A stretch of DNA of 64,000 nucleotides from assembly GCA_003508835.1 (NCBI GenBank), contig PUFA01000164.1, forward strand, positions 124,001 through 188,000. The letters are read 5' to 3'. The notes beneath the pieces are model-generated. The model did no database searches. It worked only from the letters and a program-made list of their open reading frames with translations, and was not told the origin of the DNA. A program made the translations under genes and the position numbers. The stretch comes from Eonycteris spelaea. Its lineage: Eukaryota; Chordata; Mammalia; Chiroptera; Pteropodidae. This document shows, in pieces, positions 36,201 to 47,955 of the stretch (position 1 is the first letter of the stretch; every line of letters starts with the position of its first letter).

Positions 36201-37050
36201 ACAACATAAATTCTAAATTTTCTATTGTATATCATGTATTGGGAGTTCCCTGGGAACAAAATTTGGTTAGGGGGTATTAATTACAAGAATGTGTGACTGT
36301 AAGATTAAGATTATAAAGGAAGAAAAGGGATGAAGAATGGACCAGTATAAGAGGGTTTTAATTAAGAGAAGGTAATGATGGACACACTGTTTTTTAATTG
36401 ACTTTGAAAGGAGAAAAAGAAAGGACAAAATAGGATAAATAGAAAGGAGAGAGATAACAACAAATAAATCTCTACTTTGTGTTCTATAAATTTGTTATCA
36501 CTGATACCTTCATTACTTGATATCCAGGTTGGAACTGATTCATCAGTGGCTGAATTCCTCAGAAGTATTGCTCTTATTCTTTCCTTGCCTCCCTAACTTC
36601 TCCCTGTTACATTGTTTAACATAATTTTTGTAGAACTCAGATCCTCTATAATATAATGTACCCTTATTAATGTGTTTAAGATAGTTAAAAGAGAAAATAA
36701 GAGTTAGAAAAGATCTTTGCAAACTTACATAAATGGGAAGAAAGGTTCTATAAGGGTTCTATAGAGCAACCGATTTTCTGGTATATTTGATCTTTGATAT
36801 TTCTTGGCTGTTGAATTTAGAAACATTTTTTTTCTTCAAGAGAATGCTATTTGGAGATGTTAACTGTTTTCCTTGTCCCAAATAACTATTTACTTTTAGG
36901 TTATTATATCTTCTATAAGAAAACTTATAAACATTTAATTAGAATTAGTACCGGCTAGTTGATGCTGTATTATAATTTTCATTGTTTTAGTAAGTCCAAA
37001 GGACAGATATCTGACATAGGAACTTAAGAATTTATATTCCAATGATGCAG
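33261..37050 (+). other. ZNF451: Intron 5
   Basis: AT-rich intron. It holds a short tandem repeat at 33952-33983 (GTTGAGTCTAGATATC and a variant), a LINE2-like antisense piece near 34130-34440, and a MER5A-like fragment near 34725-34815. Nothing else is supported. Confidence 0.65.
34725..34815. mobile_element. MER5A-like hAT element fragment
   Basis: GCATCACAATCACCTGGGAA followed by TTTGAAATACAGGCCTGGG and a CACCTGCGGAG block resembles the MER5A consensus. Only half of the element is visible. Confidence 0.6.
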
Positions 37051-37201
37051 GACTCAAAACAGGCACAATTAATTCGGGAACAAAAAGTTCATTTCGAAGA
37101 GGAGGCCAAATGCAGGTGTCTGGGAAACCAATTTCATGTCCCATAATGCACTGTAACAAGGAATTTGATAATGGACACCTTCTATTAGGACATTTAAAAA
37201 G
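37051..37201 (+). CDS. ZNF451: ZNF451 coding exon 6 (first C2H2 finger)
   Basis: The 151-base exon reads LKTGTINSGTKSSFRRGG, then QMQVSGKPISCPIMHC and NKEFDNGHLLLGHLKR. The last part, C-P-I-M-H-C through G-H-L-L-L-G-H, is a C2H2 zinc finger of the C-X4-C type. The frame is intact, with phase 1 at its start and phase 2 at its end. The acceptor is AATGATGCAG and the donor GTAAGT. Confidence 0.94.
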
Positions 37202-38403
37202 GTAAGTGTGGTATTCAGAGTAGTGGATGTTGAAGATCAAATAAGTTACAGAGTGATTTCATAAAATGAAAGAAGGCATGATACACCTCTGCCATTGTGA
37301 TTATAGCTTTATATTTCAACTCCAATTGTTTTGTGCTGTTATGATATCATTATTTTTAATTTATATTTCTTAGGTTTCCCAGAAGGCTTGTTGAAGTCAG
37401 ATTTTTCTAATTCTCTCTTTAAAGGCATATAGCCTTTAAATATGTATTTGTTACTAATACATCTCATAAAATTCCAAACAGACTTTTTGCATTGATATGC
37501 AGTTGCATTAGTTTTGGAGAAATCCAGCCCATATATGCAAATTTTAAGAGACATAAAGCAGTTACAGATATTCCATATAGCCTAAAGAAAGCTAGTATGG
37601 CATTACGAAAGTGCTTAGGGCAAAACAAATGTAAAATTAACAATATTTTATTTATGAAACTCATATTAATTTTTACTAAATTTGGAATAGTAGAGCTTGA
37701 GAAAGTGAATATCAAGGAAGGCAGTATTTTAGGCATTAAACATTATTATCTTCACAATCACCTTCTGATAGTTTAAAGATGGGAATTGAGAGTTTGGGGC
37801 TTTATGCCATTATCTTTTCTAGATGTCTCACCCTACTTATGCTTTACGTTACCAAAAGAAGCCTCTAGAAGGAGCTTCAACATTTAACAAATAACTGGGT
37901 AGCATACTGTATCTTAACTATTTTAAAAAGTCTCTGAGGGAGTTTACAATGACAAATTTTTTATATGGTTAAGATGAACATTAAAAGGATTAAAAAAGCC
38001 AGTCTTAGGAAACAAGTATGCCAGAAATCTTGACATGAGATTATTCCAATTGTTCATTTAAAATTGTGACTTTTGTGGTAAATAAAGCAAAAAGAAAAGG
38101 TGATGGGTCTCTAATTTTCAAACTGGAAGTTTACCAGTTTGGCAAGACATACCTAAATCCATTTTATTAGATCTTGAGTACTTTTATGAAATCTTGAACA
38201 AACTGTCACTGTCTGAAGGGATTATATCTCATGTGGGAGCCACTTGATATTTCCTAAATATGAAAAACGTTATTTAATATTTCAGTAGAGAATTGTAAAG
38301 TTCTGAATGTGTATGTGTGTTTTTTCAGCTTAACAAATGAAGCTAAATAGTTCTGCCCCTAGATGTGGACTTCTTCTAATGTTACCTCTCTTTTGCCGAG
38401 TAG
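37202..38403 (+). other. ZNF451: Intron 6
   Basis: AT-rich intron of about 1.2 kb, from GTAAGT to TTGCCGAGTAG. I see no named repeat in it. Confidence 0.7.
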
Positions 38404-38530
38404 GTTCGATCACTCCCCATGTGATCCAACAATCACACTCCATGGATCTTTCATCAATTCCTTTGCTTGTGTAGTATGTTATAAAAATTTCGTTACTCAG
38501 CAACAATATAGGGATCACCTTTTTGCTAAG
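38404..38530 (+). CDS. ZNF451: ZNF451 coding exon 7 (C2H2 finger)
   Basis: The 127-base exon completes the AGG codon from exon 6 and reads FDHSPCDPTITLHGSF, then INSFACVVCYKNFVTQQQYR and DHLFAK. C-V-V-C, then Q-Q-Q-Y-R-D-H, form a finger whose second histidine is not obvious in this exon. The frame is intact. The donor is GTAAGA. Confidence 0.94.
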
Positions 38531-39317
38531 GTAAGAGCATGTCCTAAGTTAAGAGTAGGTATACGTTTTCTAGAGAACCATGGAGTTAATATAGGTGCTT
38601 TCTTGCTGCTCTAGGTTTGCCTTCACCAGTGATACACTAAAGAATCGAAATTGTGATTGTCTGTGGAGAATAAAATTATTTGGAACATTAAATTATTGTG
38701 GGCAGGAAATTTGATAACTGAAAGCCAGAAATCCAAAAGATTATTAGAGAAACCCTTCCTTTTATGGAGTTGCTCTGTGAAATTAATTTACTGTATTTAA
38801 GATGCTCTGTGAGTTAGTCATATGATGAGAACTAAAACCTTATTCTTAAGTCCACTGTCTTTCACTGCCTGCTGAAACATTGGAGCCATGTAGTAAGTAA
38901 CAATTATTTTATTAATGCTCATATTAAGAAATAGATCTAGCATTTAAAAGGCTGTGTTATATAACTCATTAAGTGTTATATTTCAAAGGACATGAGTTGA
39001 TTCATGGTATATGCAAATCTATGTAATATGGAAATCTATAATTAGTGTTTATCATATTTGCTATTATATAGCTCTCGATAAGCTCTCCTTATTGCTTATT
39101 CTTTGGAATGTGTCTCAAGGACTCTAGAGGAAAGTAGTATGCTTTAGATTATAATTGTCTATCTTGAATCAGCCAGAAGAGGTCACTAGAAGATTGTATA
39201 CCTATGAATTCTGTTTTGTGAAGATGGCATTCTTCAAAGAAAGAGTGAAATTATCCAGTTTTCATTGTTTGCCTTGCTTGCCTCCTCTTTTCCTTTCATC
39301 TCCAATTTGTTTTGACT

Positions 39318-39466
39318 AGACTAGTGCTTCTCAAACTTTAATGTATAAACAAATCACTGAGGAATCTTGTTAAAATGCAGATTTCTGACATAGATCTGAG
39401 GTTGGGCCATTTCTAACAAGCCTCTAGGTGATGTCAGTGCTGCTGATCCTGGATCATACCAAATAG
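39318..39466. mobile_element. MER20-like hAT element
   Basis: TTCTCAAACTTTAATGTATA, CTTGTTAAAATGCAGATTTC and TTTCTAACAAGCCTCTAGGT follow the MER20 consensus order. It is complete or nearly so. Confidence 0.75.
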
Positions 39467-39719
39467 CAAGTGTCTAGTATTTTTTGACATAAAGTCGTCT
39501 AATGGATATATCACTAAATAGCTTTTCAGCTTTGCTCCCTTTTTGATGGTAGTGGTGGTAGTGGTGGTGGTGGTAGACATATTATAAGCTCCAGGGTGCC
39601 TCAGTGTCACTTGTGGATCAGTAGGTACTACCACTGCTTCTCATCTGTTTCTAGGGCCATTCTATCATCAAAGGTTATTTTTTTCCCCTTGCTAGCCTAT
39701 CCTCCCCAGCCCTAGGGAA

Positions 39720-40230
39720 CCAGCCCGAGGACTCCATTTATATGGGCATTTCATATAAATGGAGTCATAGAATATGTGGCCTTTAGTGACAGGATTCTAT
39801 CACTTACATAATAATTTTCAAGGCTCATTTATGTTGTAGCATGTATCAGTACCTCATGGCTTTGTGTTGCCAAGTGATGTTTCATTGTATGGCTATATTC
39901 TGCATTTTGTTTATCAGTTTATCCAGTTGATGAACAATTGGGTTGGTCTCACTTTGGCTGTTGTAAATAATGCTGCTCTAAACAGGTGTTCAGGTCTTTG
40001 TGTGGACATATGTTTTCACCTCTCTGATGAGTTAAGTTATTGGGTCGTACAATGATTATGCTTAATTTTTTGAATAATTGCCAAACTGTTAATTCGTCAC
40101 ACAATATACTCTTTTACTTCCCCAGCAGCAATGAATGTGAGTTCCAGTTTTTCCACATCATTGCCAATACTTATTGTCTGTCTTTCAAAATAGTCATTTT
40201 AGTGGGTATAAAGTAGTATCTTATTGTTGT
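39720..40230 (-). mobile_element. L1 3'-end fragment, antisense
   Basis: The + strand reads ATAAATGGAGTCATAGAATA, then CATTGTATGGCTATATTCTG, TTGTAAATAATGCTGCTCTA and the GTGGGTATAAAGTAGTATCT pattern. This is the complement of an L1M 3' UTR. Confidence 0.8.
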
Positions 40231-40659
40231 TCTACTTTTTGTATATATATACAAATTTTTATGGTATATTTTATTTTAATATAGCCAGATTTATCATGGT
40301 AAAAAGAAATTGAGTACTTTAACTTACTAGACATTCCATTTCCTATTCCTCCCCCCAGTTTGTAGATGGTATTTGCAAATATATAATAAGTATATTCCAA
40401 TAAAATTTTATGTAGAATTACATTTTTGTTCTATTTGAGCAAATAATTTAAATAAGTTTTATATTAAATCTGTTTATAATGCACAATTGAACTAAAAATT
40501 ATTTTATTTTCTTAGTTTAGAATTAGGGAATATTTGTATAAATTGGTGGTTAATAAATGCCTTTGGCAAGCACAGTTCCATTTTTCAATTCAATTTTCTA
40601 ATTGAAATGCAAAATATCTTCCTGGGTGTTATCTTCTGTGTGGCACCCACTGCATGAAA

Positions 40660-40920
40660 ACACAATGGGGAATAGTGGAAAGAGCAGAGAATTTATAACC
40701 AAAGATATAAAGCTATGTTTGAATGGTAGCTTTGTCTCTTCTAAGGTTACACCTTGGTTGAGGGAACTGGTAATTTTGTTGACTTACCTAAATTTTAGTT
40801 TTTTTATTTGTAAATAATGAAAAGAGTAGTTCATGGGGTTTTTATAAGGATTAAATGGAAAAGCGCATTTTGAATCCTAATATGGTGCATGAAATGTACT
40901 CATTATAAATATAAATTTGC
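40660..40920 (+). mobile_element. MIR SINE
   Basis: GGAAAGAGCAGAGAATTTAT, TGAATGGTAGCTTTGTCTCT and ATTTGTAAATAATGAAAAGA follow the MIR order. Diverged. Confidence 0.6.
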
Positions 40921-41149
40921 TATTCCTCCTCCTGTTGCATCTCATAAGACTACACAAACTCTTTTGATATCCCTAATGTAAATTTAAGATAGTAAATGTA
41001 AAAAGACACAGTACACCTTTTAAGGCTATTATTCTAAAGACCATTAACAAGAAGTTAAACTATATTAATACACAAGCACACACACACACATATACATATA
41101 AACATACACAAGTATACACTTAAAAATATTTCCAGTTTTGGAAAAAAGA

Positions 41150-41800
41150 GGCTCTTAACCAAGTTTGGAAACTTAGACCCTAGAAAAGACAGACCTGTTT
41201 GACTATGTCAAAATTTTAAAGTGAGCATATACAAAATTAATTGACAGATTTGAAAAATATTTGCAAAATGGAGGATGAGACATAGAGTTTCAATAATGAA
41301 GAATGATACAAGTTGACCAGAAGGGGAGAAAACAAGACCAATAAACATGTAGTTAAAGAATATGAATAAGCAATCCACAGAATATAGAATATCCAGAGAA
41401 TTGTATAAATAAATGCTTAAACTCAGTAATAGACAGGAAATGCAAATTAAAGTAACAGTGAATATCACAACATCTGTCAGACTGCAAAAATGAAAAAAAG
41501 TTTCATAATAGCTATTACTGCCAGGCTTATTTAGTGCTAGGAGATATATGAATTCATATAGCTATTTTGAAAAGCAAGCATACAATTCAAGTAATACAAC
41601 TTTTAACTCAATGGGGCCACTCCAGAGAAGAGAAAAGCACCAATAAATAAAGATATATATTCAAGGATGTTTACAACATCGTTAATAGTGACAAGAAAAA
41701 ATAAAAAGGCCTAAAAATGAATACTTGACTAGATCCAAACCATGGAGTAGTTTGTTGCCATTCAGAAGAATGAATTAAAGCTATGCCAGTTGATTTTTAG
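41150..41800 (+). mobile_element. Old L1 ORF2 3' relic
   Basis: AATATCCAGAGAATTGTATA, AGACAGGAAATGCAAATTAA and CAATAAATAAAGATATATAT, with TTCAAGGATGTTTACAACAT, follow the end of L1 ORF2 and its tail in sense orientation. Heavily diverged, without a frame. Confidence 0.6.
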
Positions 41801-42347
41801 GGATTTCCATTAGATATCGTGGAATAAGAAAACTAAGAGGCAGAAGAGTCTGTAAGTTGACAATATTTGCTGAAACAATGCAATCCCTCTTGTATATTTA
41901 TTTATATATATATTTTGTAAATTATTAAGCATGGAATGACTGATGGATACATATTTGTAAACATAAGTTATATTGCAGAGTAGAGTTGAGCAAAGCAAAA
42001 CAAAAAAATATATGTGATCTGAAAACATTTATACATTTATATAATATTCCAAATGGATGTGTATTTATAAAAGGAAATATATATAGAAAACAAATGTACT
42101 TGTACATTTATTGTCACAGAAAGATGATTGTAATTTGTTTTCAAGGAAAAAATTTTATATTCATATATGGGACCTCATTTATAATATTATAAGTTTCATA
42201 GTTCACACTCAGGAAAGAAAAGTTTTCATGTTAAAAACTGATAGGTAATATTCTAAATAAATAATAAACATTTTGAAAGTTGATTTTAAGAAACCAAATA
42301 TCGATTTATTTTAGATATGTATAATACAGCTTTGCCTTATATTTTAG

Positions 42348-42501
42348 GAAGCTGCAGATGATGGACATAAAAACAACCTTCTTCCTCAGGTTATTCAGTG
42401 TTTTGCGTGTCCAAGTTGCTTCCTTCTTTTTAGCAGCAAGGATGAGTGTTTGAAGCATATGTCTGGAAAGAATCATTTCCATCAGCGTTTTAAACTGGGT
42501 G
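42348..42501 (+). CDS. ZNF451: ZNF451 coding exon 8 (C2H2 finger)
   Basis: The 154-base exon reads EAADDGHKNNLLPQVIQCF, then ACPSCFLLFSSKDECLKHMS and GKNHFHQRFKLG. C-P-S-C-X12-H-X5-H, from ACPSC to GKNHFH, is a C2H2 finger with an extended loop. The frame is intact and ends in phase 1. The acceptor is ATATTTTAG and the donor GTATGT. Confidence 0.94.
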
Positions 42502-43003
42502 GTATGTTCATACTCTTTTCTGAAAATTATTAAACTTATTTAATTTTTACTGATTTATCAGACTTCTGAGATAGTTCCTGAGGTTACTTATTCTCACATT
42601 AGTTTAAAAAGCAGGAAAGTGAAAGATTTTTATTTTAATACTTTTTTCCAAAAAAAGATTATCAATATTTATCTGTACCCAAGAGCAAGGTTTACTTACT
42701 TTGAAGAATGAAGAGAAACTTAGGAATAGAACATTTATTCAGAACGTTTTTGTATATCCATGATTATCTGGAAAGTTGTTTTTTGTGTGTGTTAGGACTC
42801 TAATTTTAACTTGAGCATGAGTTCAGCATCTTTTAAACTTAAGGCTAGAAAATTATTTCCTTTACATTTTTATTACATAAAGTATCTTATTTTACTTACT
42901 CCAGCTAAAATTGAGAAAGGCAAAGGCAGGGGGCGGGGAGGTTGGATCACTCTCTGCTCAAATCTTTGCAAATTATAGTTTATTAGTTTATTTTATCTTT
43001 CAG
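42502..43003 (+). other. ZNF451: Intron 8
   Basis: A 0.5 kb intron between GTATGT and TTATCTTTCAG. Nothing notable is in it. Confidence 0.75.
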
Positions 43004-43149
43004 ATGGCAAGAGAATAGCACATCCAATATCATTTCCATCTTTTGCAAAGAAACTTTTGATCTCTCTGTGCAAAGATGTTCCATTTCAAGTTAAATGTGT
43101 GGCCTGCCACCACACTGCGTTCCCACATGGAGCTCACTGCCCATTTCAG
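43004..43149 (+). CDS. ZNF451: ZNF451 coding exon 9, frameshifted
   Basis: The exon runs from TTTCAG to the donor GTTTGT. It reads KRIAHPISFPSFAKKLLIS, then LCKDVPFQVKCVACH, and after the break TLRSHMELTAHF. It holds a C2H2 finger whose first half is CVAC. The length is 146 bases where 148 is needed for the phases on both sides. Two bases are missing around 43108-43114 (TGCCACCACACTGCG), in a run of CA units. As written, the frame runs on with FPHGAHCPFQ. The ends of the exon are well conserved. Confidence 0.86.
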
Positions 43150-43559
43150 GTTTGTACAGGTCTAGTCTTAGGCTCTAAGGGAATCCTGCCCAACGAGCTC
43201 TTCACCAGTAAGATTGACAAATACTTTTCTATTCCATGTTTCTCTCCTTTTAAAATGAACATGTACATTTGCCTGGAAATCAACAAAATTAGCAAATAGA
43301 GAGAAATTAGAAGAAATTAGTGTGGGAAAAGTGGATATATTGATATTGCTGTGAATGTAAAACATGCTAACATTTCTAAAATCTGTGAATAATTTTCCTG
43401 TGTGTTCTGTAAGTGTGTGTGTATGGAGGAGAGGCTTAAAATAGAACCTTGGCTTTAAGTCAACCAGAATGGAAAGTATTATATACATGTGAAAGATTAA
43501 ATTTCAGTGAAAGGCCAAATTTATCAAATAATCAAGAAGATTTTAGTATGACTTTTTTA

Positions 43560-43975
43560 TGTTTTTTTTTGATGGAAATTATTAAGCAATACCAAAAGTA
43601 AGGAGAATAATACAATGAACCCCTATATACCTTTCATCCACCTTCAGTAGTTATTAACACATGGCAGTGGTGTTTCATTTATATTTTCACCTCCTGCAAC
43701 TTATTATTTTGAAGCAAATCATGTCATAGATAAAATGTATGTATATATAAATGATACTCTAAAAAATGTTGTTATCCCAGCTTAAAAATTAAGTTTTTTA
43801 ATATCAAATACCTAGTCAATTATAAAATTTCTCTGATTATCGCATGAAGTTTTTTTCCTATTATTTCTTTAAAATGTATTGAAAGTTTGTTTACAATTGC
43901 ATTTATTTAAATAGAACAATTGTTTTCACAAACCGAAGTATTTATATGTCTTGATAAAACTAAGGCTGCTGAGTA
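43560..43975 (-). mobile_element. L1-like 3' fragment, antisense
   Basis: The + strand reads AATGAACCCCTATATACCTT, then ATCCACCTTCAGTAGTTATT, a common L1M-type 3' UTR complement (ATATACCCATCACCCAGCTT in related copies). The next copy begins 110 bases later. Confidence 0.6.
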
Positions 43976-44079
43976 TAATTACTCTCTATATACTCAGTAT
44001 AATTACTGAGGTTAGCAATCCTGGTTCTGACTTCTATTTTATGAGTTTAAATCCTGGTTCTGCTTTTATTTTTATTCTT

Positions 44080-45200
44080 AATTTTTTTATTATGGAAATA
44101 TTTATATAAAGTTAGTAGACTAGTTTAATGAACCTCCATTTACCCATCACCCAGCTTCAATAATAATCAACACTGCCATTCTTGTTTTCTTTATACATCT
44201 GCTTGGTCCCTACTCCACTTTAAAAAGTTTTTTTGTTTGTTTTTGAGGTAGAATTTAAATTCATTCAACTGTATAAATCTTAAATTCACAGTTTTGACAA
44301 ATGGATACATCCGTTTAACTCATATTTTTATCATAATATATTCCCTCTCTTTGGAAAGTTCCATTGTGTCTTTTCCCATTTTCCACCCCCTAACCCCTAG
44401 CAATCTGTGTTCTGATATTTTGTTCACCTTACATTGGTTTATCTCCTCTTGAACTTCATGTAAATGGAACAGTATAGTGTGTACTCTTGTGTTTGTCATA
44501 GTATCTGTCTATATTGATTAGTACATTGTTACTTTTTATTGGTGAGTAGTATTTTATTGTATAAATAGCACAATTTGTTTCTCATGTTGATGGACATTTG
44601 GATTTTTTACCGTTTTTAGCTATTGTAAATAAAGCTGCTATGTACATTTTGTACAAGTCTTTTTATGGATATATATTTTCATTTCTCTTGGATGAATATC
44701 TAGGAGTGGAACTGTTGGGTCAAAGAGTAGTTGTGTATTTTGTTTCATAGGAAACTACTAAATATTTTCCCAAAGTGTTTGTACTAGATGCATTTCTACC
44801 AGCAAGGTATGAGAGTTCCAGTTATTTTACATCCTTGCCATGGTTTGGTGTTACCAGTTATTTTCATTTTAGCTGTTCTTTTGAGTGTCTCATTATGGTT
44901 TTAATCTACATTTCCCTGGTGAACAATAATATTGGACACTTTTTCATGTACTTTTGGACCATTCATTTATCTTTGTGGAGTGTCTGCAGTTCTTTTGCCT
45001 GTTTTGAAAAAATGGATTATTTGCCTTTAGTGAGTTGGGATTCTTTATATACTTTAGATATAAATCTTTTGTCAGATATATGTACTGTGAATATATTCTC
45101 TCCCATTCTAGTTACATATTCATATTGTTAATGATGGCTTTTAATGAGCAGAAGCTATCTCATGAAGTATAATTTATTGATTTTTAAAAAAATTGATATG
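44080..45200 (-). mobile_element. L1 3' fragment, antisense
   Basis: AATGAACCTCCATTTACCCA and TCACCCAGCTTCAATAATAA begin the block, followed by TATTGTAAATAAAGCTGCTA, AGGAGTGGAACTGTTGGGTC and ATCCTTGCCATGGTTTGGTG. This is the complement of an L1M 3' region, more complete than the copy at 43560. Confidence 0.85.
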
Positions 45201-45319
45201 GTTCTGTTTTCTCTGTCCTGTCTGAGAAACCTTTGCTTCTTCTTGCTTCAGGAATATATCTTGTTTACTTCATTTTTTTTTTAAAAATCAACTTTTAAAA
45301 AAGCTTTTCTTAGCTCTTA

Positions 45320-45800
45320 TGTTTATATCTTAATAAATTTTTGTTGACCTTTAAAACAACCAGCATTTGATTTCACTGATGATTCTTTGTTGTTTGCCCA
45401 TTTTTTACTTTGTAAATTTCTGTTCTTTAAACTTCGGGTTTAATTTGCGTATCTTTTTCTAGCTTCTTAAGGTAGAAGTTTAGATTAACTTTGGACCTTC
45501 TTTTTCTGTATAAACATTTAAAGTTATAAATTCTTCTCTAAGCATTGCTTTACCAGCATCCCTCAGATTTTGATAAGTTGTTTTCATTTTTATTAAGTTA
45601 AAAATATTTTATCTTATCTTTTTTTATTTTTTTTCTTTGACCCCATAGATTTATTAGACATGTGTTGCTTAACTTCTAAAGGGTTAGGGATATAATTTCC
45701 AAATATTTAGGGATTTTTATTATCATTTTTTGTTTCTAATTTAATTCCACTATAACTAAAGACAATGCTTTATATAATTTCTCGCTTTTAAAATATATTA
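45320..45800 (-). mobile_element. L1 ORF2-like fragment, antisense
   Basis: AACCAGCATTTGATTTCACT, AAGGTAGAAGTTTAGATTAA and AGCATCCCTCAGATTTTGAT match the complement of L1 ORF2. Short and diverged. Confidence 0.7.
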
Positions 45801-46358
45801 AATACATGGAATGGTAGCAGGTCTGGTTTTTTTGGAGTTTAGTAGTGAAAGGAAGACAGTTGAAGTATAGTTCCATTTTTCAGTTCCCCTAGAGAAGATG
45901 ACTTATTTTTAGTTAATATTTGGAATTGTGTGTGGTCTTAATTGAGCCTGATTCTTTAGTATAAAATCAGCTATGGGCATGGCATATTCCTGACATAAAG
46001 TAAATCCATTCTTAAAGAGTAGGTATCAGATTATTGAGAATCTTACCATTGCGTTCCTCTACACAGTGTAATTATCATAGGTCCTCTATCAGTGCATTTG
46101 ATATTGTTTTTAGCTCTCTGAAGTTTGTCTGAATTTTTGGATATTTTGACTCTAGTTTTACCCTTTTGTGTATAAGATAGAGACAAAATGTAGGTAATAC
46201 TCAGGTATTTTGAGATGCTAGAACATTTTATCTTTATTTAAAAAATACCTTTTAGTGCTTATGTGTACACTGTTTGTTTTGTATTTCCTGCAATAAAAGC
46301 AGAGATACTCTATTTAGAAAATACTTATGAAAGAGTTTATTTTTCTTATCCACTTTAG

Positions 46359-47955
46359 AGTTCGTTGTCGAAATGCTGGTCCTGTAGCTGTAGCTGAGAA
46401 AAGCATTGCCCAGGTTGCAGAGAAATTCATATTAAGAGGTTATTGTCCAAATTGCAACCAAGTCTTTGTGGATGAAACCAGTACCCGAAATCACAAGCAG
46501 AATTTAGGACACAAAGTCCGAGTCATTAACTCAATGGAAGAATCAGTCTTACTTTATTGCCACAGCAGTGAAGGGAACAAACCTCCTTCTGACTTGAACC
46601 TATTGCTAGATCAATCAAAGTTTTCATCACTTAAAAGAACTATGTCTCTTCAAGAATCTAGCTCACAAGACTACAGCACCATTCCAAAAAAAAAGATGAA
46701 TTTAGAAGGTAAAAGCCATGAAGGTATGGTTTGCACCCAGAAAGAAAAGTCAGTTATTAAAACCTGGTTTTGTGAATGCCATGAACGATTCCCAAGTGAA
46801 GATTTAGTAGAAAAGCACGTTTTCTCAGCAAATACAATGTGTTATAAGTGTGTGGTGTGTGGAAAGGTATGTGAAGATTTAGGAGTCATTCGTTTACATA
46901 TGAGCCGGATTCATGGAGGCGCTCATTTAAATAACTTTCTTTTCTGGTGTCGGACATGCAAAAAGGAGTTAACAAGGAAAGAGACTATTATGGCACATGT
47001 GACTGAATTTCATAATGGTCACAGATATTTCTATGAGATGGATGAGGTAGAAAGTGAAACTTTGCCATCATCCTCTACAGCATTGGGGAGTAATTTGGCT
47101 GCTAAATCTTCAACGATTACTATTGTTGACCATTCCCCAGCAAACAGTCCTCCAAGGGGTAAATGGCAATGCCGAATCTGTGAAGATATGTTCGATTCCC
47201 AAGAATGTGTGAAACAGCACTGCATGTCTTTAGCAAGTCACCAGTTTCATAGATACAGCTGTGCTCATTGCAAAAAGACTTTTCACAAGATAGAAACACT
47301 ATATCGACATTGCCAAGATGAGCATGACAATGAAATAAATATTAAATACTTCTGTGGGCTTTGTGATCTTACCTTTAATGTGGAAGAAGCATTTTTGAGT
47401 CATTACAAGGAGCACCATGGCATAGATTATGTGTTTGTGTCAGAAAAAACTGAAACTTCAATTAAGACTGAGAATGATTATTCAGTAATAGAGACCAGTA
47501 ACCTGTTAACCTGTGGTTGCCGTGAGAGTTACATCTGCAAAGTCAACAGAAAGGAAGATTATAGTAAATGTCTCCAATCATGCTGGATAAGGGCAAACTG
47601 TGGTTTCGCTGCAGTTTGTGTTCAGCAACAGCACAGAATATTGTCGACATGAACACTCATATCCGTCAAGTGCACAAATTAAAGAGCGAGGAGGAGGAGC
47701 AACAGTATGTGATCAAGTGTGGCACCTGCACCAAAGCATTTCATGATCCCGAGAGTGCTCAGCAGCACTTCCATAGAAAACATTGCTTCTTACAGAAACC
47801 CAGTGTGGCTCATTTTGGATCTGAGAAAACAAGCCCGTACAAGTTTGCTGCTAGTGCCTCACGTACAGAGAGAAAACTGAAACAGGCAGTAAGCTATCCA
47901 AAAAATTCAGACACGGAGAAAGGAGCCGAGAATGACCTAAGCTATCAGAATATAG
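46359..47955 (+). CDS. ZNF451: ZNF451 coding exon 10 (large zinc-finger exon), frameshifted
   Basis: A 1597-base exon opens with the end of the AGA codon, then VRCRNAGPVAVAEKSIAQVA. It carries about nine fingers: YCPNC (46441-46515), WFCEC (46765), YKCVVC (46843-46914), FWCRTC (46942-47013), WQCRIC (47164-47250), YSCAHC (47254-47325), YFCGLC (47347-47420), FRCSLC (47600-47675) and IKCGTC (47710-47783). The frame is open from the start to about 47576 and again from 47568 to the end. In between, TGTCTCCAATCATGCTG lacks one A relative to CLQIMLDKGK, a -1 shift. The donor GTATGG leaves one base. The exon is otherwise well conserved. Confidence 0.92.

Larger units (their letters stand above)
38531..42347 (+). 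other. ZNF451: Intron 7
   Basis: The intron holds a MER20-like element (39318-39466), an antisense L1 3' fragment (about 39720-40230), a MIR (about 40660-40920), a CA-rich run near 41076-41100 and an old L1 ORF2 relic (about 41150-41800). Confidence 0.7.
43150..46358 (+). other. ZNF451: Intron 9
   Basis: It contains two antisense L1 3' fragments one behind the other (about 43560-43975 and 44080-45200), and further antisense L1 ORF2-like text to about 45800. The acceptor is CACTTTAG. Confidence 0.7.

Noticed and set aside
41060..41110. CRISPR-like or regulatory repeat
   Set aside because: It is a short CA-rich microsatellite; no spaced direct repeats occur anywhere in the window.
43057..43299. 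Frame running from exon 9 into intron 9
   Set aside because: It is the shifted frame after the two-base deletion and reads past a conserved donor site.
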